From: an uncultured Lachnospiraceae bacterium
GTDB taxonomy: Bacteria; Bacillota; Clostridia; Lachnospirales; Lachnospiraceae
DNA: 39,185 bases
Direction: 5' to 3'
Assembly (NCBI GenBank): GCA_910577955.1
Contig: CAJTNC010000027.1
Span: 1 to 39,185, forward strand
Both the position numbers and the translations under genes were made by a program. The notes beneath the pieces are model-generated. The model was not told the origin of the DNA, searched no databases, and saw only the letters and a list, made by a program, of their open reading frames with translations. Shown one piece after another: positions 26,074 through 34,910 of the stretch; within the stretch, counting starts at the first letter, position 1; each line of letters begins with the position of its first letter.

Positions 26074-26260
26074 TCCGCTTCTCCCTTCGCCGGATTCCGT
26101 GATAAGCCCCCACGGATACCGGCATATCTGTATTTTTAATATTATACTCTACTTTTGTTTTATGTTCAACAAGCCGGATCATTGGTGGGAATGATATAAA
26201 CCGATAAATTTATTATATATAAAATTGAAAAATTGTGGTAAAAAAATATCAAAAAAAGTG

Positions 26261-26289
26261 TTGACAAAAACTTTGGCCTTTGATATTAT
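26261..26289 (+). promoter_or_regulatory. promoter of tRNA-Gly
   Basis: TTGACA at 26261-26266, a 17-bp spacer, and TATTAT at 26284-26289: a near-consensus housekeeping promoter 40 bases before the mature tRNA. Confidence 0.85.
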
Positions 26290-26328
26290 AAATCTTGCGT
26301 TAAGGAAATACAAAAACAAAACGCACAT

Positions 26329-26401
26329 GCGCGAGTGGCTCAGTTGGTGGAGCACGACCTTGCCAAGGTCGGGGTCGCGGGTTCGAGTCCCGTCTCGCGC
26401 T
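26329..26401 (+). tRNA. tRNA-Gly (anticodon GCC)
   Basis: Full cloverleaf of 73 bases. The acceptor arms GCGCGAG and CTCGCGC pair perfectly; the D stem is GCTC/GAGC. The anticodon stem CGACC/GGTCG encloses the loop TTGCCAA with anticodon GCC at 26362-26364. The T arm is GCGGG-TTCGAGT-CCCGT with one G-T pair. The discriminator is T and CCA is not encoded. It is a lone gene with its own promoter and terminator. Confidence 0.96.
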
Positions 26402-26410
26402 CTTGTAAAA

Positions 26411-26447
26411 AGCGGAAATGTTAATAATACAGCATTTCCGTTATTTT
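26411..26447 (+). terminator. terminator of tRNA-Gly
   Basis: CGGAAATG (26413-26420) pairs with CATTTCCG (26433-26440), followed by TTATTTTTATATTTT. Confidence 0.8.
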
Positions 26448-26752
26448 TATATTTTAAGTATAGGCACTCAGCCTTGTAACACTTGACGGAGAAATCTCTT
26501 TCTCGTTATTTCCACAAAATTTTTACTATTCCCGAAGCTTCCGAACAATTTGGATTGAACATCCAAAAACTTTATGATAATATAGGTGTGACGTCATAAG
26601 TTTCTTTTTTATGGCGTTTTCTGCGTCAATTTTTACTGCGGATGGACGCAGGATCTAAAATTACATATTTATATTATGGAGAAGAGATTGAAAAAAATCT
26701 GAAGGTTTGCTTCTTCTGTCAGACACAAAACGGGACGAAAGGAAAGAAAAAC
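26448..26752 (+). other. leader region of the chemoreceptor gene
   Basis: A 305-base stretch without a supported gene. A candidate promoter lies at 26555-26583: TTGAAC, 17 bases, TAATAT. Just downstream is a short stem with a T-rich loop (GTCATAA near 26593-26599 with TTATGGC near 26610-26616). The latter resembles a small hairpin, not a known riboswitch; the cyclic-di-GMP aptamer motifs often found before such genes were looked for and not seen. The frame from 26642 is open but lacks a ribosome site. Confidence 0.5.
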
Positions 26753-28699
26753 ATGAAGTCGATCAAATCAAAAATCCAAATTAGTATGTTATCAGTAGTA
26801 TTGGTCAGCGCCGTGCTGATCGGAGTGATTACAGCTCTTTTAAACGCCAGTGGGATCGATGCTGTAATGACAAAAACATTAGGACCCGCCACCCAGATGG
26901 CGGCGGACGCGGTGGAATGGCGTATGGATAAATACTGGACAGCGCTGCAGGAAGCAGCCGCTTCCGATATTTTCATAGAGTCTGATCCTATGGATCCTGA
27001 ACTGATTCCTGTCCGGGACGATATTGCACAAAGAAACGGTTTTCTCTATGTCGGTAAAATAGATGCCGACGGTCTCTCCTCCACCGGAGATAATTATGCC
27101 GAAGAGGATTATTTTCAGGAATGTAAGCAGGCCAAGAAGCCCTACATTTCCGATATCATGAACGACGGCCAACGGATGATCTTCCTGTTGGAAGCTCCCA
27201 TTATTGTAGACGGTCAGTTCGAAGGTACAGTCTACGGCGGAATCAGCGCTGATTTCCTGTCGGATATCGTAGTCAATCTGGCTATGGGAAACGACGGCGT
27301 GGCCTATGTGCTGGACAACAACGGCAATGTCATCGCTCACAGGGACAGTGCCGTCGTGGAGGCAGGTTCCAACATGATCCTTGCCGCCAAAGAAGATCCA
27401 AGCTTAGAGGACGTCGCCGAAGTGAACCGACGTATGATCCAGAAGGAAACCGGCTTCGGCGCCTATAATATGTACGGCGATAATAAGTTGGTAGGGTTTG
27501 CCCCCGTCGGCGGCAATCAGGAATGGAGCATCGCAATCGAAGCCAGCCAGAAGGAATTCAAATCCACCCTTGACCGCAGCATTATGCTCACGATTTTGGT
27601 CGTAATAGCCGTAATCATCGCCACTTTCCCTGTTGCTGTAAAAGTAGGCTGCTCCATCTCCACCCCTATCCGTGACTGTGTCATCCGGTTGGAAAAACTG
27701 GCAGAAGGCGATTTGCAGACTCCTACCCCCGTGGTAAAATCTCAGGATGAGACAGCGGAACTTACCGGAGCTTTAGATACTACTATCCACCGCCTAAACG
27801 ACGTGGTACAGGACGCTTCCTACCATCTGGTCAAAATGGGCGACGGCGATTTCCGGGAAAATATCACCCGTACATACTGGGGCGATTTTGTGGCGATCGA
27901 GCAGGCGATCAAAGCAATCCACAGTTCCTTGAAGGATATGCTTCTTCAGATCAGCCAGTCAGCCGCAAACGTGGCCGCCAGCGCAGATCAGGTATCTGAC
28001 GGAGCGCAGTCTTTAAGTCAGGGCGCAGCGGATCAGGCCAGCGCCGTCCACGAACTCTCCGCCACCATCAACGATATTGCGGAGAATGCCCGACAGACCA
28101 CGGCCGCAGCGGAGGAGGCCGGAGGTTTTGTAAATCAGGTAGGCACGCAGCTCAATATCAACGTGGATAATGTAAAAGAATTAAATACCGCCATGGGCAA
28201 AATTTCCAACTCTTCCGCCGAGATCCACAAGATCATCAACACGATCGAGGACATTGCATTCCAGACCAACATCCTTGCCTTGAACGCCGCTGTGGAAGCT
28301 TCCAGAGCCGGAACTGCAGGCGCCGGATTTGCTGTGGTGGCCGAGGAAATACGCAGTCTGGCGGCAAAATCCGACGAGGCCACCAAAGCCACCAAAGAAC
28401 TTATCGAAAGTTCCATCGCCGCTGTGAAGGAAGGCGGTCAGGTAGTGAACAAAGTGACGGACTCGTTAGATAAGACCAATTCCATCGCCGGAAACGTCAC
28501 ATCAAGAATGAACATGGTTGTGGAAGCCATCGAAAACCAAACTGCTGCCATCGCGCAGGTGACAGAGGGAATCGACCAGATTTCCACCGTAGTACAGAGC
28601 ACTTCCGAAACTTCTGAGGAGAGCGCTGCCACTGCTCAGGATCTGTCAGAGCAATCCCGTCTGATGAATAATCTGACGCGCAGATTCCAGTTGGATTAA
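26753..28699 (+). CDS. methyl-accepting chemotaxis protein
   Basis: A 648-residue transmembrane receptor. TM1 at about 10-32 is followed by an extracellular dCache-like sensor (about 40-270, with NGFLYVGKIDADG and YVLDNNGNVIAHRD). TM2 lies at about 276-297, then a HAMP domain, then the long cytoplasmic signalling coiled coil. The hairpin tip reads EDIAFQTNILALNAAVEASR, followed by AGAGFAVVAEEIRSLAAKSD, the conserved CheA/CheW contact region. It would sense an extracellular ligand, probably an organic acid or amino acid as for other dCache receptors, and control CheA. No che or flagellar genes are in the window. The start at 26753 has an AGGAAAG site; an upstream ATG at 26642 has none. Confidence 0.92.
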   Translation: MKSIKSKIQISMLSVVLVSAVLIGVITALLNASGIDAVMTKTLGPATQMAADAVEWRMDKYWTALQEAAASDIFIESDPMDPELIPVRDDIAQRNGFLYVGKIDADGLSSTGDNYAEEDYFQECKQAKKPYISDIMNDGQRMIFLLEAPIIVDGQFEGTVYGGISADFLSDIVVNLAMGNDGVAYVLDNNGNVIAHRDSAVVEAGSNMILAAKEDPSLEDVAEVNRRMIQKETGFGAYNMYGDNKLVGFAPVGGNQEWSIAIEASQKEFKSTLDRSIMLTILVVIAVIIATFPVAVKVGCSISTPIRDCVIRLEKLAEGDLQTPTPVVKSQDETAELTGALDTTIHRLNDVVQDASYHLVKMGDGDFRENITRTYWGDFVAIEQAIKAIHSSLKDMLLQISQSAANVAASADQVSDGAQSLSQGAADQASAVHELSATINDIAENARQTTAAAEEAGGFVNQVGTQLNINVDNVKELNTAMGKISNSSAEIHKIINTIEDIAFQTNILALNAAVEASRAGTAGAGFAVVAEEIRSLAAKSDEATKATKELIESSIAAVKEGGQVVNKVTDSLDKTNSIAGNVTSRMNMVVEAIENQTAAIAQVTEGIDQISTVVQSTSETSEESAATAQDLSEQSRLMNNLTRRFQLD

Positions 28700-28740
28700 A
28701 GGAATATATGAAAATCATCAATAAAATTAGCAGATAATCC

Positions 28741-28790
28741 AGAAAGGTCTTACCGGACGAATATCCACTCATCCGGTAAGACCTTTCTTT
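28741..28790. terminator. strong bidirectional terminator
   Basis: A perfect 17-bp stem at 28741-28757 and 28772-28788 (core AAAGGTCTTACCGGA) with a 14-base loop, T-rich on both outer sides. It ends the chemoreceptor message. Confidence 0.85.
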
Positions 28791-28855
28791 CTATCTTTGT
28801 GCAATCATAGCTTACCTGTGGTAATCTTACTATAAACTATGACGCAGCGTCAGAG

Positions 28856-30385
28856 TCAATGGTTTTTGTGAGTTTTTTGAAATTTATTAGTTCTGCCGCC
28901 CATTTCCATGTAACCCATGTCGGACACTACAAGTCCGGAGGCATCCGCATAACTCATATCGTTAACTGTTTCTCCGTTTGCAAGCTGCATGGATATGCTC
29001 TCTGAGCGGAGGTCACAGAACTGCCGCAGGGTCTCAACGCCTGTCTCAAATTCTTCATAGGTGTAAAAAGACGTAGGATCTTTTTCAACATATGTTTTGA
29101 TCAGATCGTATGCATCGTCAATGATGCCGCCGATATCCACCGTATTCAAGAATTCCGCAAAATATTGATGATACAGCCCGGTATAGCTTTCATCAGATAA
29201 TATCCAGTTCCACATAGGCCGATCTTCACCGGTACCGCCGGATACGGGCGCGTCAATCGGTGTGTTGACCGTGTTCTGCCCGCTGCCGCTCTCGAAAGTG
29301 CCAAATGCCAGATTGTAGTCCCACGGTATCATTGCCATCTGTCCGTTTTCTTCGTACAGGTAATAGTTGTGCACCATGGTACCGGTGTAGCTGTCTCCGT
29401 TGCACACAAAGTTGTGAACGACAAAATATCGAATGACCTGTTCCATATCCACGACAGATTCGATCTGTTCACCCTTTGACAACTTTTCCAGAGATTGAAT
29501 AAGCCGTCTCTGATCAGCTGCGGTAATGTCCGTTTTGGCATTGTTCCAGATGCCGGAGTAACTATCAACATTATCGTCGACATACTGCAGCTTGACATCT
29601 GAAGCTCCCCTTCCGCCCTCCATCTGAAAGGGCTCAAAATTACCCTTTTCCGGCATCCGCGGCATCTCTGCACTCTGTTCGAATCCACTATGATCGCCGG
29701 CCCCCTTCTCTCGATTCATGAAATCGTCCATATTAAAGTCTTTGCCGTTGCCGCGTCCGCCGCCGAAGCTCATACTGTCCGGCTTGTATAGTTCTCCGTA
29801 GTCAGAACCGTAATTGCGTTCAAGGAAACTCTCCTCCACGCCTTCCACAGCTAAATACAATCCCCACTCTTCGCCGTTGACGGTAATATACACGAAACTG
29901 CAAAGTGAAGACACTGCGTTAAACTCATTCATCAAAGTATAAGTCAGATAATCCTTCATCATGGTTGCATCCTGAATCAGATTATTCAGACTGAGTTTAT
30001 CCAGTCCATGATACGTGATAGAGTCGTCGTAGTGGTCAAACTCCACCTTGAAGCTGTAGCGGTCACTATCCATAGCGGAAACCATGGAAAGAGATGTATT
30101 GCCCTTGCCGCGAATTCCTACATTTTTAAAAGCTTCGCCGTCTATCACCACAGTGGCAGTATAGTATTCCTCGCTTGCAGCGTTATCAATAAACTCCTTC
30201 CAATCGTCCATCACAATATCAATGCTATGCACCCATGTATTGTCAAACAAACGATCTTCATATCCCATGGTATGCATCTTCTCCTCCAGCCCAAATCTCC
30301 CGCCGTTCATAAACAGAATCGTAATAACCAGCATCAAGGCTGTTGCCGTCCATGCTATTTTATTGAAATATTTGCTTCCGGACAT
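28856..30385 (-). CDS. CotH-family protein kinase-like protein
   Basis: A 509-residue protein with an N-terminal membrane anchor (ATALMLVITILFMNGG, residues 15-30), so the kinase domain is outside or in the spore envelope. CotH features: VHSIDIVMDDW, IRGKGNTSLS with DRYSFKVEF, LNNLIQDATMMKDYLTYTLM, VYITVNGEEWGLYLAVEGV and the metal-site motif IPWDYNLAFGTF. The family phosphorylates spore-coat proteins in Bacillus. A Gly/Met-rich insert (about 205-265) separates the kinase lobes. It follows the DUF4956 gene by four bases and VTC lies just before, a gene order I know from other Clostridia. Substrate unknown; the partners suggest surface or polyphosphate-linked work, not necessarily sporulation. 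Confidence 0.88.
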   Translation of the reverse strand: MSGSKYFNKIAWTATALMLVITILFMNGGRFGLEEKMHTMGYEDRLFDNTWVHSIDIVMDDWKEFIDNAASEEYYTATVVIDGEAFKNVGIRGKGNTSLSMVSAMDSDRYSFKVEFDHYDDSITYHGLDKLSLNNLIQDATMMKDYLTYTLMNEFNAVSSLCSFVYITVNGEEWGLYLAVEGVEESFLERNYGSDYGELYKPDSMSFGGGRGNGKDFNMDDFMNREKGAGDHSGFEQSAEMPRMPEKGNFEPFQMEGGRGASDVKLQYVDDNVDSYSGIWNNAKTDITAADQRRLIQSLEKLSKGEQIESVVDMEQVIRYFVVHNFVCNGDSYTGTMVHNYYLYEENGQMAMIPWDYNLAFGTFESGSGQNTVNTPIDAPVSGGTGEDRPMWNWILSDESYTGLYHQYFAEFLNTVDIGGIIDDAYDLIKTYVEKDPTSFYTYEEFETGVETLRQFCDLRSESISMQLANGETVNDMSYADASGLVVSDMGYMEMGGRTNKFQKTHKNH

Positions 30386-30389
30386 ACCC

Positions 30390-31061
30390 TCACCCCATGT
30401 AATCGCCGTTGTAGGAGACGATTACCGCACTGTTCACACCGGGCATTTCGGAGAGGATATTGATAAAATCAGTATCGTCTTTCTTCAGACGGACTTCCAT
30501 GTTCATTTCAATGGCACCCTTGACAGCAGATTTGCTCTTGACCGTGGTGCGGGTTACATTCTTTGCGAGGAACTCTCTGGCTTTTGTTTCAGCATCATGA
30601 TTTACGCAATTTAATACTACCATATAGGGATGAGTATGATGTTTCTGACTGACAAACACCATCAGGATCAAACCAATACACACGCTGCCGATGACGGCAA
30701 GCGGAATCATGCCAGCCGCAAGGATAATACCGGCGCCGATCGCCCAAAACAGGAATGCAATATCCAGAGGATCTTTAATCGCGGTGCGAAAACGGACGAT
30801 AGAGAGCGCACCGACCATCCCGAGAGATAAAACGACGTTGGAAGTCACGGCGAGAATCACTATGGACGTAATCATAGTCAGCGCAATCAGCGTTGTGCCG
30901 AAACCTGCGGAATACATCACACCGCGATAAGTTTTCTTGTAGACGAGAAAGATAAAAAGGCCGATGCCAAAAGAAAGCACAATGGTCAGCAATATATCAA
31001 GTATGCTGACAGAGGACACGTTTTCCAGAAAGCCGGTTTTAAAAATATCGTTAAAAGTCAT
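30390..31061 (-). CDS. DUF4956 membrane protein
   Basis: A 223-residue protein. The N-terminal half has about four membrane helices (ILDILLTIVLSFGIGLFIFL, TMITSIVILAVTSNVVLSLG, FWAIGAGIILAAGMIPLAVI). The signature GALSIVRFRTAIKDP is diagnostic of DUF4956. The C-terminal 80 residues form a soluble ferredoxin-like domain (EMNMEVRLKKDDTDFINILS). Members nearly always neighbour VTC-type polyphosphate polymerase and CotH genes, so they probably act as the membrane partner of the polymerase, perhaps a channel or regulator; this role is inferred. An AAAGGAG site precedes the ATG. Confidence 0.9.
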   Translation of the reverse strand: MTFNDIFKTGFLENVSSVSILDILLTIVLSFGIGLFIFLVYKKTYRGVMYSAGFGTTLIALTMITSIVILAVTSNVVLSLGMVGALSIVRFRTAIKDPLDIAFLFWAIGAGIILAAGMIPLAVIGSVCIGLILMVFVSQKHHTHPYMVVLNCVNHDAETKAREFLAKNVTRTTVKSKSAVKGAIEMNMEVRLKKDDTDFINILSEMPGVNSAVIVSYNGDYMG

Positions 31062-31095
31062 AATTTGATTGCTCCTTTGATTTATTTGATGTTAT

Positions 31096-31767
31096 TTAAT
31101 CGTACATGCGGCTGACAGCGTATTTTGAAAAAGCCGAACTGTTTCTGCTGTCAAGCTGTACTGCGTCCCGAATCACATCAGGAAAATAGTTGTCCCATTT
31201 TACTTCAAAAATACATGGGGAATCCTTGACAGGAATTGTCACGCAATCGGGATTCAGAAAATCCGTACAGCTTAAACTTGTTCGAATACTATGATCCAGC
31301 GTGACGCGGACATTGCCGGGGGCGAATACAAACGGCTCCCGAATGTAGTCCACAATAACTTTGGCTTTCAATCCTTCGGTTCGTATGCGGGTATAAAAGC
31401 CGAGGATCACTTGATCGGTACTGAGAGACATCCACCCCACATCACCGTCCGCAATCGCCTGTGCCTGCTCAGGCGTCAGATCGGCAAAGGTTTTGCATCC
31501 AAGTCCCCCGTGTTTAAATTTCCGTTCCAGATGAATAACGGAAGGGTCATTGTTGTACAGACGGATGCGGTACTTTTCACGGATATTTGCGCCGTCCAAC
31601 TTCTCTCTCAGGACTTTATCGTCGAGGTTGTCAAAATACAAACTTCGTATTTTGTACTGTCCGTTTATGACATACCTATCCGGTTTCATCACCATGCGCA
31701 GCCTTTGCCGCAGAATCAGCATATCATGATTGCTGATCTCATGTTTCACTTCATGTCTGAATTGCAA
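31096..31767 (-). CDS. VTC-domain polyphosphate polymerase
   Basis: A 223-residue tunnel-fold (CYTH-like) protein of the VTC family. Family residues are RHEVKHEI at the start, YKIRSLYFD, REKYRIRLYN, HLERKFKHG, KVIVDYIREPF and FEVKWDNYFPDVI. In yeast Vtc4 this domain makes polyphosphate from ATP. I set the start at a TTG (31765-31767): it has an AAAGGAGG site nine bases away and yields the usual family start QFRHE. Longer frames with ATG starts at 31797 or 31824 pass through a TATAAT (31796-31801) that is probably the promoter -10. First gene of the VTC-DUF4956-CotH transcript. Confidence 0.85.
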   Translation of the reverse strand: MQFRHEVKHEISNHDMLILRQRLRMVMKPDRYVINGQYKIRSLYFDNLDDKVLREKLDGANIREKYRIRLYNNDPSVIHLERKFKHGGLGCKTFADLTPEQAQAIADGDVGWMSLSTDQVILGFYTRIRTEGLKAKVIVDYIREPFVFAPGNVRVTLDHSIRTSLSCTDFLNPDCVTIPVKDSPCIFEVKWDNYFPDVIRDAVQLDSRNSSAFSKYAVSRMYD

Positions 31768-31829
31768 AACAGCACTCCTCCTTTCTATAACTGCCATTAT
31801 ACATTGCCAACCTATGAGCAGCATTAGAA

Positions 31830-31865
31830 AGACCTTCCCGTTTGTGAAGAAACGCGGGAAGGTCT
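31830..31865 (-). terminator. terminator after the histidine kinase gene
   Basis: AGACCTTCCCG (31830-31840) pairs perfectly with CGGGAAGGTCT (31855-31865); on the minus strand TTTCTAAT follows, only a short T-run. It separates the two-component genes from the VTC transcript. Confidence 0.65.
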
Positions 31866-31885
31866 GTGAACATTTTATTGAATTA

Positions 31886-33106
31886 TTAAAATTTTGCGGT
31901 AAAACGAATGCTTTCTGCAGAAGGGTATTCCGCCGTCAGCTTTCCGCCGAAATTCTCGCAGATCGCACGGGCAGCAGACAAACCGATTCCATAACCTGAG
32001 GATTCCTTCTTTTGCGTCCGTGCGGCATCTCCACGGTAAAACCGCTCAAACATCCTCTCCGGTTCCGGCTCAAGGGAAGAATCACAGGTATTTTCTTCGA
32101 TGATTTGAATTTTCCTGCCATTTCTTGTGAGTGACAAATGGATATCACCGCTGTCAGGCGTATATTTAAACGCGTTGTCAAGCAGGATCGTCAGTACCTG
32201 CCGAAAACTGTCCTGATTAGTCTGAATCACAATATCCGGCTCAATATGCACATGGAAACGGAGATCGCGCACTTGGGCATCCTCTCTGTAAACAGGCAGC
32301 AAATCGCTTGTCACCTCGCTGATATTTACCGCTTCCGTCACCAGAGAAACTTCCTCATCCAGTTTGGCGAGGGTCAGCAAATTTGACATCAGCACATTCA
32401 GCCGCTTTGTCTGATTGCGAATGTACACATTATACTTGTTCTCACCATGGATCAGAGCCATGGTGTCATTGTTCGACTGAATGATCGCGAGGGGTGTTTT
32501 CATCTCATGGCCGGCGTTGGTGATAAACTGCTTTTGTTTTTCCATGCCGACAAGCACAGGGTGAATGACTTTGCCGGAAAGCAAAATAACGATGATAAGC
32601 AGAATCCCCCAGCACAACACCGCTATCGCAACGGACGCAAACAAAACCATACAGAAGCTCTCGTTCTGCTCTGAGATATCCATAAAAAACAGCAGTCTAT
32701 TAGGTCCAAGCTGCTTTACAGCAAATTTGTATCCGTCTGTCCGTCCGGATTCTTTGTCCGTTTTCAACACTTTCAAAGCATAGCTTTTGGCGGTTTCATG
32801 GTCTATGGCAGATATCTGGTCGATATTTACATTCACAATATTGCCGCCTGCATCACTTTGTACAATAAAAAAGCGTGAAGCCCGCATCCTATCCATGTCC
32901 AGCGGACGCGAAAAGGGAGGCGGACGATCAAAATCCATTTTATGAAAGACACCGTCAGCATCCACAAGGGTTTGCAGCACCGTGTCCGATTGACGTTCCA
33001 GCATCATCCAGTTCAGTCCGTTGATGGCAAGGACAATGAATCCCAACAGACAGGCAACTGCCGTCATGGTAAAAATTATAAATCGTCTTTTTAGTGTCTT
33101 TACCAT
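31886..33106 (-). CDS. sensor histidine kinase
   Basis: A 406-residue membrane kinase. TM1 is at about 9-30, an extracytoplasmic sensor at about 31-150, TM2 at about 152-177. The dimerisation/phosphoacceptor helix has NAGHEMKTPLAII with His200. The ATPase domain follows: LLDNAFKYTPDSGD (N box), then ENTCDSS in place of the classic D box, MFERFYRGD (F box) and GYGIGLSAA (G box). This divergent D box is common in small Firmicute kinases. The gene overlaps its regulator by seven bases, so translation is coupled. It would sense an envelope signal and phosphorylate the OmpR-type partner; the adjacent VTC/CotH genes are plausible targets. Confidence 0.92.
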   Translation of the reverse strand: MVKTLKRRFIIFTMTAVACLLGFIVLAINGLNWMMLERQSDTVLQTLVDADGVFHKMDFDRPPPFSRPLDMDRMRASRFFIVQSDAGGNIVNVNIDQISAIDHETAKSYALKVLKTDKESGRTDGYKFAVKQLGPNRLLFFMDISEQNESFCMVLFASVAIAVLCWGILLIIVILLSGKVIHPVLVGMEKQKQFITNAGHEMKTPLAIIQSNNDTMALIHGENKYNVYIRNQTKRLNVLMSNLLTLAKLDEEVSLVTEAVNISEVTSDLLPVYREDAQVRDLRFHVHIEPDIVIQTNQDSFRQVLTILLDNAFKYTPDSGDIHLSLTRNGRKIQIIEENTCDSSLEPEPERMFERFYRGDAARTQKKESSGYGIGLSAARAICENFGGKLTAEYPSAESIRFTAKF

Positions 33107-33777
33107 AAATGAAACTCCAATTTATATCCGACATTGCGCTTAGAAACGATCTCCACCTTGGAATTCATAGCGGCAAGCCGCTTTCGCAGATATGAGATAT
33201 ACAGCCAAACGCTGTTTATGTCCGTTTCGGTATTATAACCCCATGCCTTTACCAATAAATTTTCCGTGGACATAAACATCGTATGATTCAGCATAAGCTG
33301 TTCCATCAGACGATATTCCTGTCTGGGCAGTTGAAAAGACACCTCTCCTACATTCATCTCACCGGACTGCATATTTAACGTCAGATCTCCAAAGCAGATC
33401 AGATCGGGATGAAATTCCTCCCGCCGTCTGAGCATGGCACGAATTCTGGCAATCAGTTCACCCATGTCAAAGGGTTTCGGCAGATAATCGTCTGCACCGA
33501 CATCTAACCCTCTGATCCGATCCTCAACCTGTGTCTTTGCAGTCAACAAAAGCACAGGCGTTGTACATCCGTTCCTGCGGAGAGCGGAAATCACTTCTAA
33601 CCCATCCCTCTTCGGCATCATAATATCAAGAATAATACCGTCATATTCGCCGGACATGGCGTAGTCGTAAGCATCTGCACCGTCATACACGGGGTCGACG
33701 ATATATTTGTGATATGTAAGATAATCAACAACGGCTTCCGAAAGAGCCGGTTCATCTTCGGCGTATAACAGCTTCAT
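33100..33777 (-). CDS. OmpR-family response regulator
   Basis: A 225-residue DNA-binding regulator. The receiver domain has acidic residues in LLYAEDEPALSE, the phospho-acceptor Asp51 in GIILDIMMPKRDGL, LLLTAK and the signalling Lys in DDYLPKPFDMGEL. The C-terminal winged helix carries LPRQEYRLMEQLMLN and a recognition helix in SVWLYISYLRKRLA. An ATG at 33777 with GGGAGG in front is preferred to a GTG one codon earlier. It leads the pair with the kinase. Confidence 0.93.
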   Translation of the reverse strand: MKLLYAEDEPALSEAVVDYLTYHKYIVDPVYDGADAYDYAMSGEYDGIILDIMMPKRDGLEVISALRRNGCTTPVLLLTAKTQVEDRIRGLDVGADDYLPKPFDMGELIARIRAMLRRREEFHPDLICFGDLTLNMQSGEMNVGEVSFQLPRQEYRLMEQLMLNHTMFMSTENLLVKAWGYNTETDINSVWLYISYLRKRLAAMNSKVEIVSKRNVGYKLEFHLW

Positions 33778-33898
33778 CACAACCTCCCTGAATCACCATA
33801 GATCAACATAGATTTAATCATCATACCACTTGTAACTTAGACATACATAGGAAATCTCAAAACAGTCATATCCTGTCCCGCATGGCATCTGCCCTTGC

Positions 33899-34561
33899 CT
33901 ATTCCAGCAACGTAATTTTATATACTTCGCCCACTTGTACGGGGTAGGTTTCTAATATATCTCCATTGCAGACGATTTCTACAGTGTCGCCCACTTGCAA
34001 TGCAAGTTTCTCCTTATTAGGGATGCTAAATTTATCTGACGAGCTAAGTTCCAAAGAACCCTCCGCAGGTTTTACTAAAATTGAATCGCCTACTATCTCA
34101 ATAACTGTCCCCTGAAATGTTATCTCCTGCGCTTTATCTGCAGCAGCAGGCATTTCTGTTTGTTCAAGCAGCATATTTGCATAATGACTCAATGCTTCAC
34201 ACGGTTCATATTTTGTTTTATAACCAACACCATCGATCACAAGGAATGGCGCATATGCCATAATACTTGTCTGTGTTCCGTCTGCCATGACCAATGTAAA
34301 GGTAACGCCCTGCCCGTCATACTCTGTATGAGAATCGTCCTTGTTATAGATAACTACATCTTTCAGTAAATCTGCCAATTCCTTAATTTCTGTAATTTCA
34401 ATAGTGTTGTCCGGCGGTGATAATCGAACCTCAGCAGATACGATTTGAGCTGCCTCCAAATCTTTATATGGTTTCCTGCCGCTTAAAACAGCAAATGCGA
34501 TCATGATGATGGCTACTGATAATATGCATGCCGACGAAATAATAGTCTTCTTTTTTCTCAT
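33899..34561 (-). CDS. membrane-anchored extracellular protein, unknown
   Basis: A 220-residue protein with one N-terminal membrane segment (TIISSACILSVAIIMIAFAVL) and an extracytoplasmic remainder. The middle part (about 45-140) has VRLSPPDNTIEITEIKELAD and VTFTLVMADGTQTSIMAYAP, a beta-rich fold. The last 75 residues (FQGTVIEIVGDSILVKPAEG to VGDTVEIVCNG) look like a small OB-type barrel as in DUF3221-type proteins. I do not recognise a function. The start at 34561 has an AGGAGA site; a longer frame to 34645 has none. It lies between the two-component operon and the nuclease/helicase cassette and is separately expressed. Confidence 0.7.
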   Translation of the reverse strand: MRKKKTIISSACILSVAIIMIAFAVLSGRKPYKDLEAAQIVSAEVRLSPPDNTIEITEIKELADLLKDVVIYNKDDSHTEYDGQGVTFTLVMADGTQTSIMAYAPFLVIDGVGYKTKYEPCEALSHYANMLLEQTEMPAAADKAQEITFQGTVIEIVGDSILVKPAEGSLELSSSDKFSIPNKEKLALQVGDTVEIVCNGDILETYPVQVGEVYKITLLE

Positions 34562-34910
34562 AATTTGTCTCCTTGTAAAATCATATTTTATATCATATTT
34601 TCTAAATTTACTATGTTCAATTTTCTTATCTTGCCTTATTTTCAAAATACTTAAATACCTCCTGCAATCTTATCCAAGAGGTGATTTTCTCCTCTTTCCA
34701 TAAATTCTGCATTCACATTGATACACTATTTGATTATTTACGCGACAAAAAAGCACATGTCTCCACATGTTCATCATTGTCCAAACCTATACATAAATCA
34801 TTTTCAATAATCGGTAGCTTAAACCGAATTGATTTAAGCCACTGACCACCCCTCATGGCTGTTATCCCATTTGTGCAACGGCCGTTGCACTTTTGCTATT
34901 AATTTTGTTA
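34562..34910. other. AT-rich intergenic region with two inverted repeats
   Basis: No gene is supported. It contains GCTTAAA-N9-TTTAAGC (34817-34839) and the perfect palindrome at 34873-34890. Neither is followed by a T-run on the minus strand, so they are poor terminators for the nuclease gene. The strip between them (about 34840-34870) has a GGGGTGGTCAGTGGC sequence on the minus strand that could be a piece of a decayed insertion, which I cannot prove. Confidence 0.45.
34873..34890. repeat. 18-bp perfect palindrome after the nuclease gene
   Basis: GTGCAACGGCCGTTGCAC, self-complementary over its whole length. Nearly the same inverted repeat, GTGCAACG-ACC-CGTTGCAC, recurs inside the nuclease gene at 35618-35636, including the flanking ATTT on the left. 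Confidence 0.8.

Noticed and set aside
26329..26401. tRNA-Gly as integration site of a mobile element
   Set aside because: No integrase beside it and no repeated 3' tRNA end elsewhere in the window.
34817..34839. Terminator of the nuclease gene
   Set aside because: Stem GCTTAAA/TTTAAGC has no following T-run on either strand.
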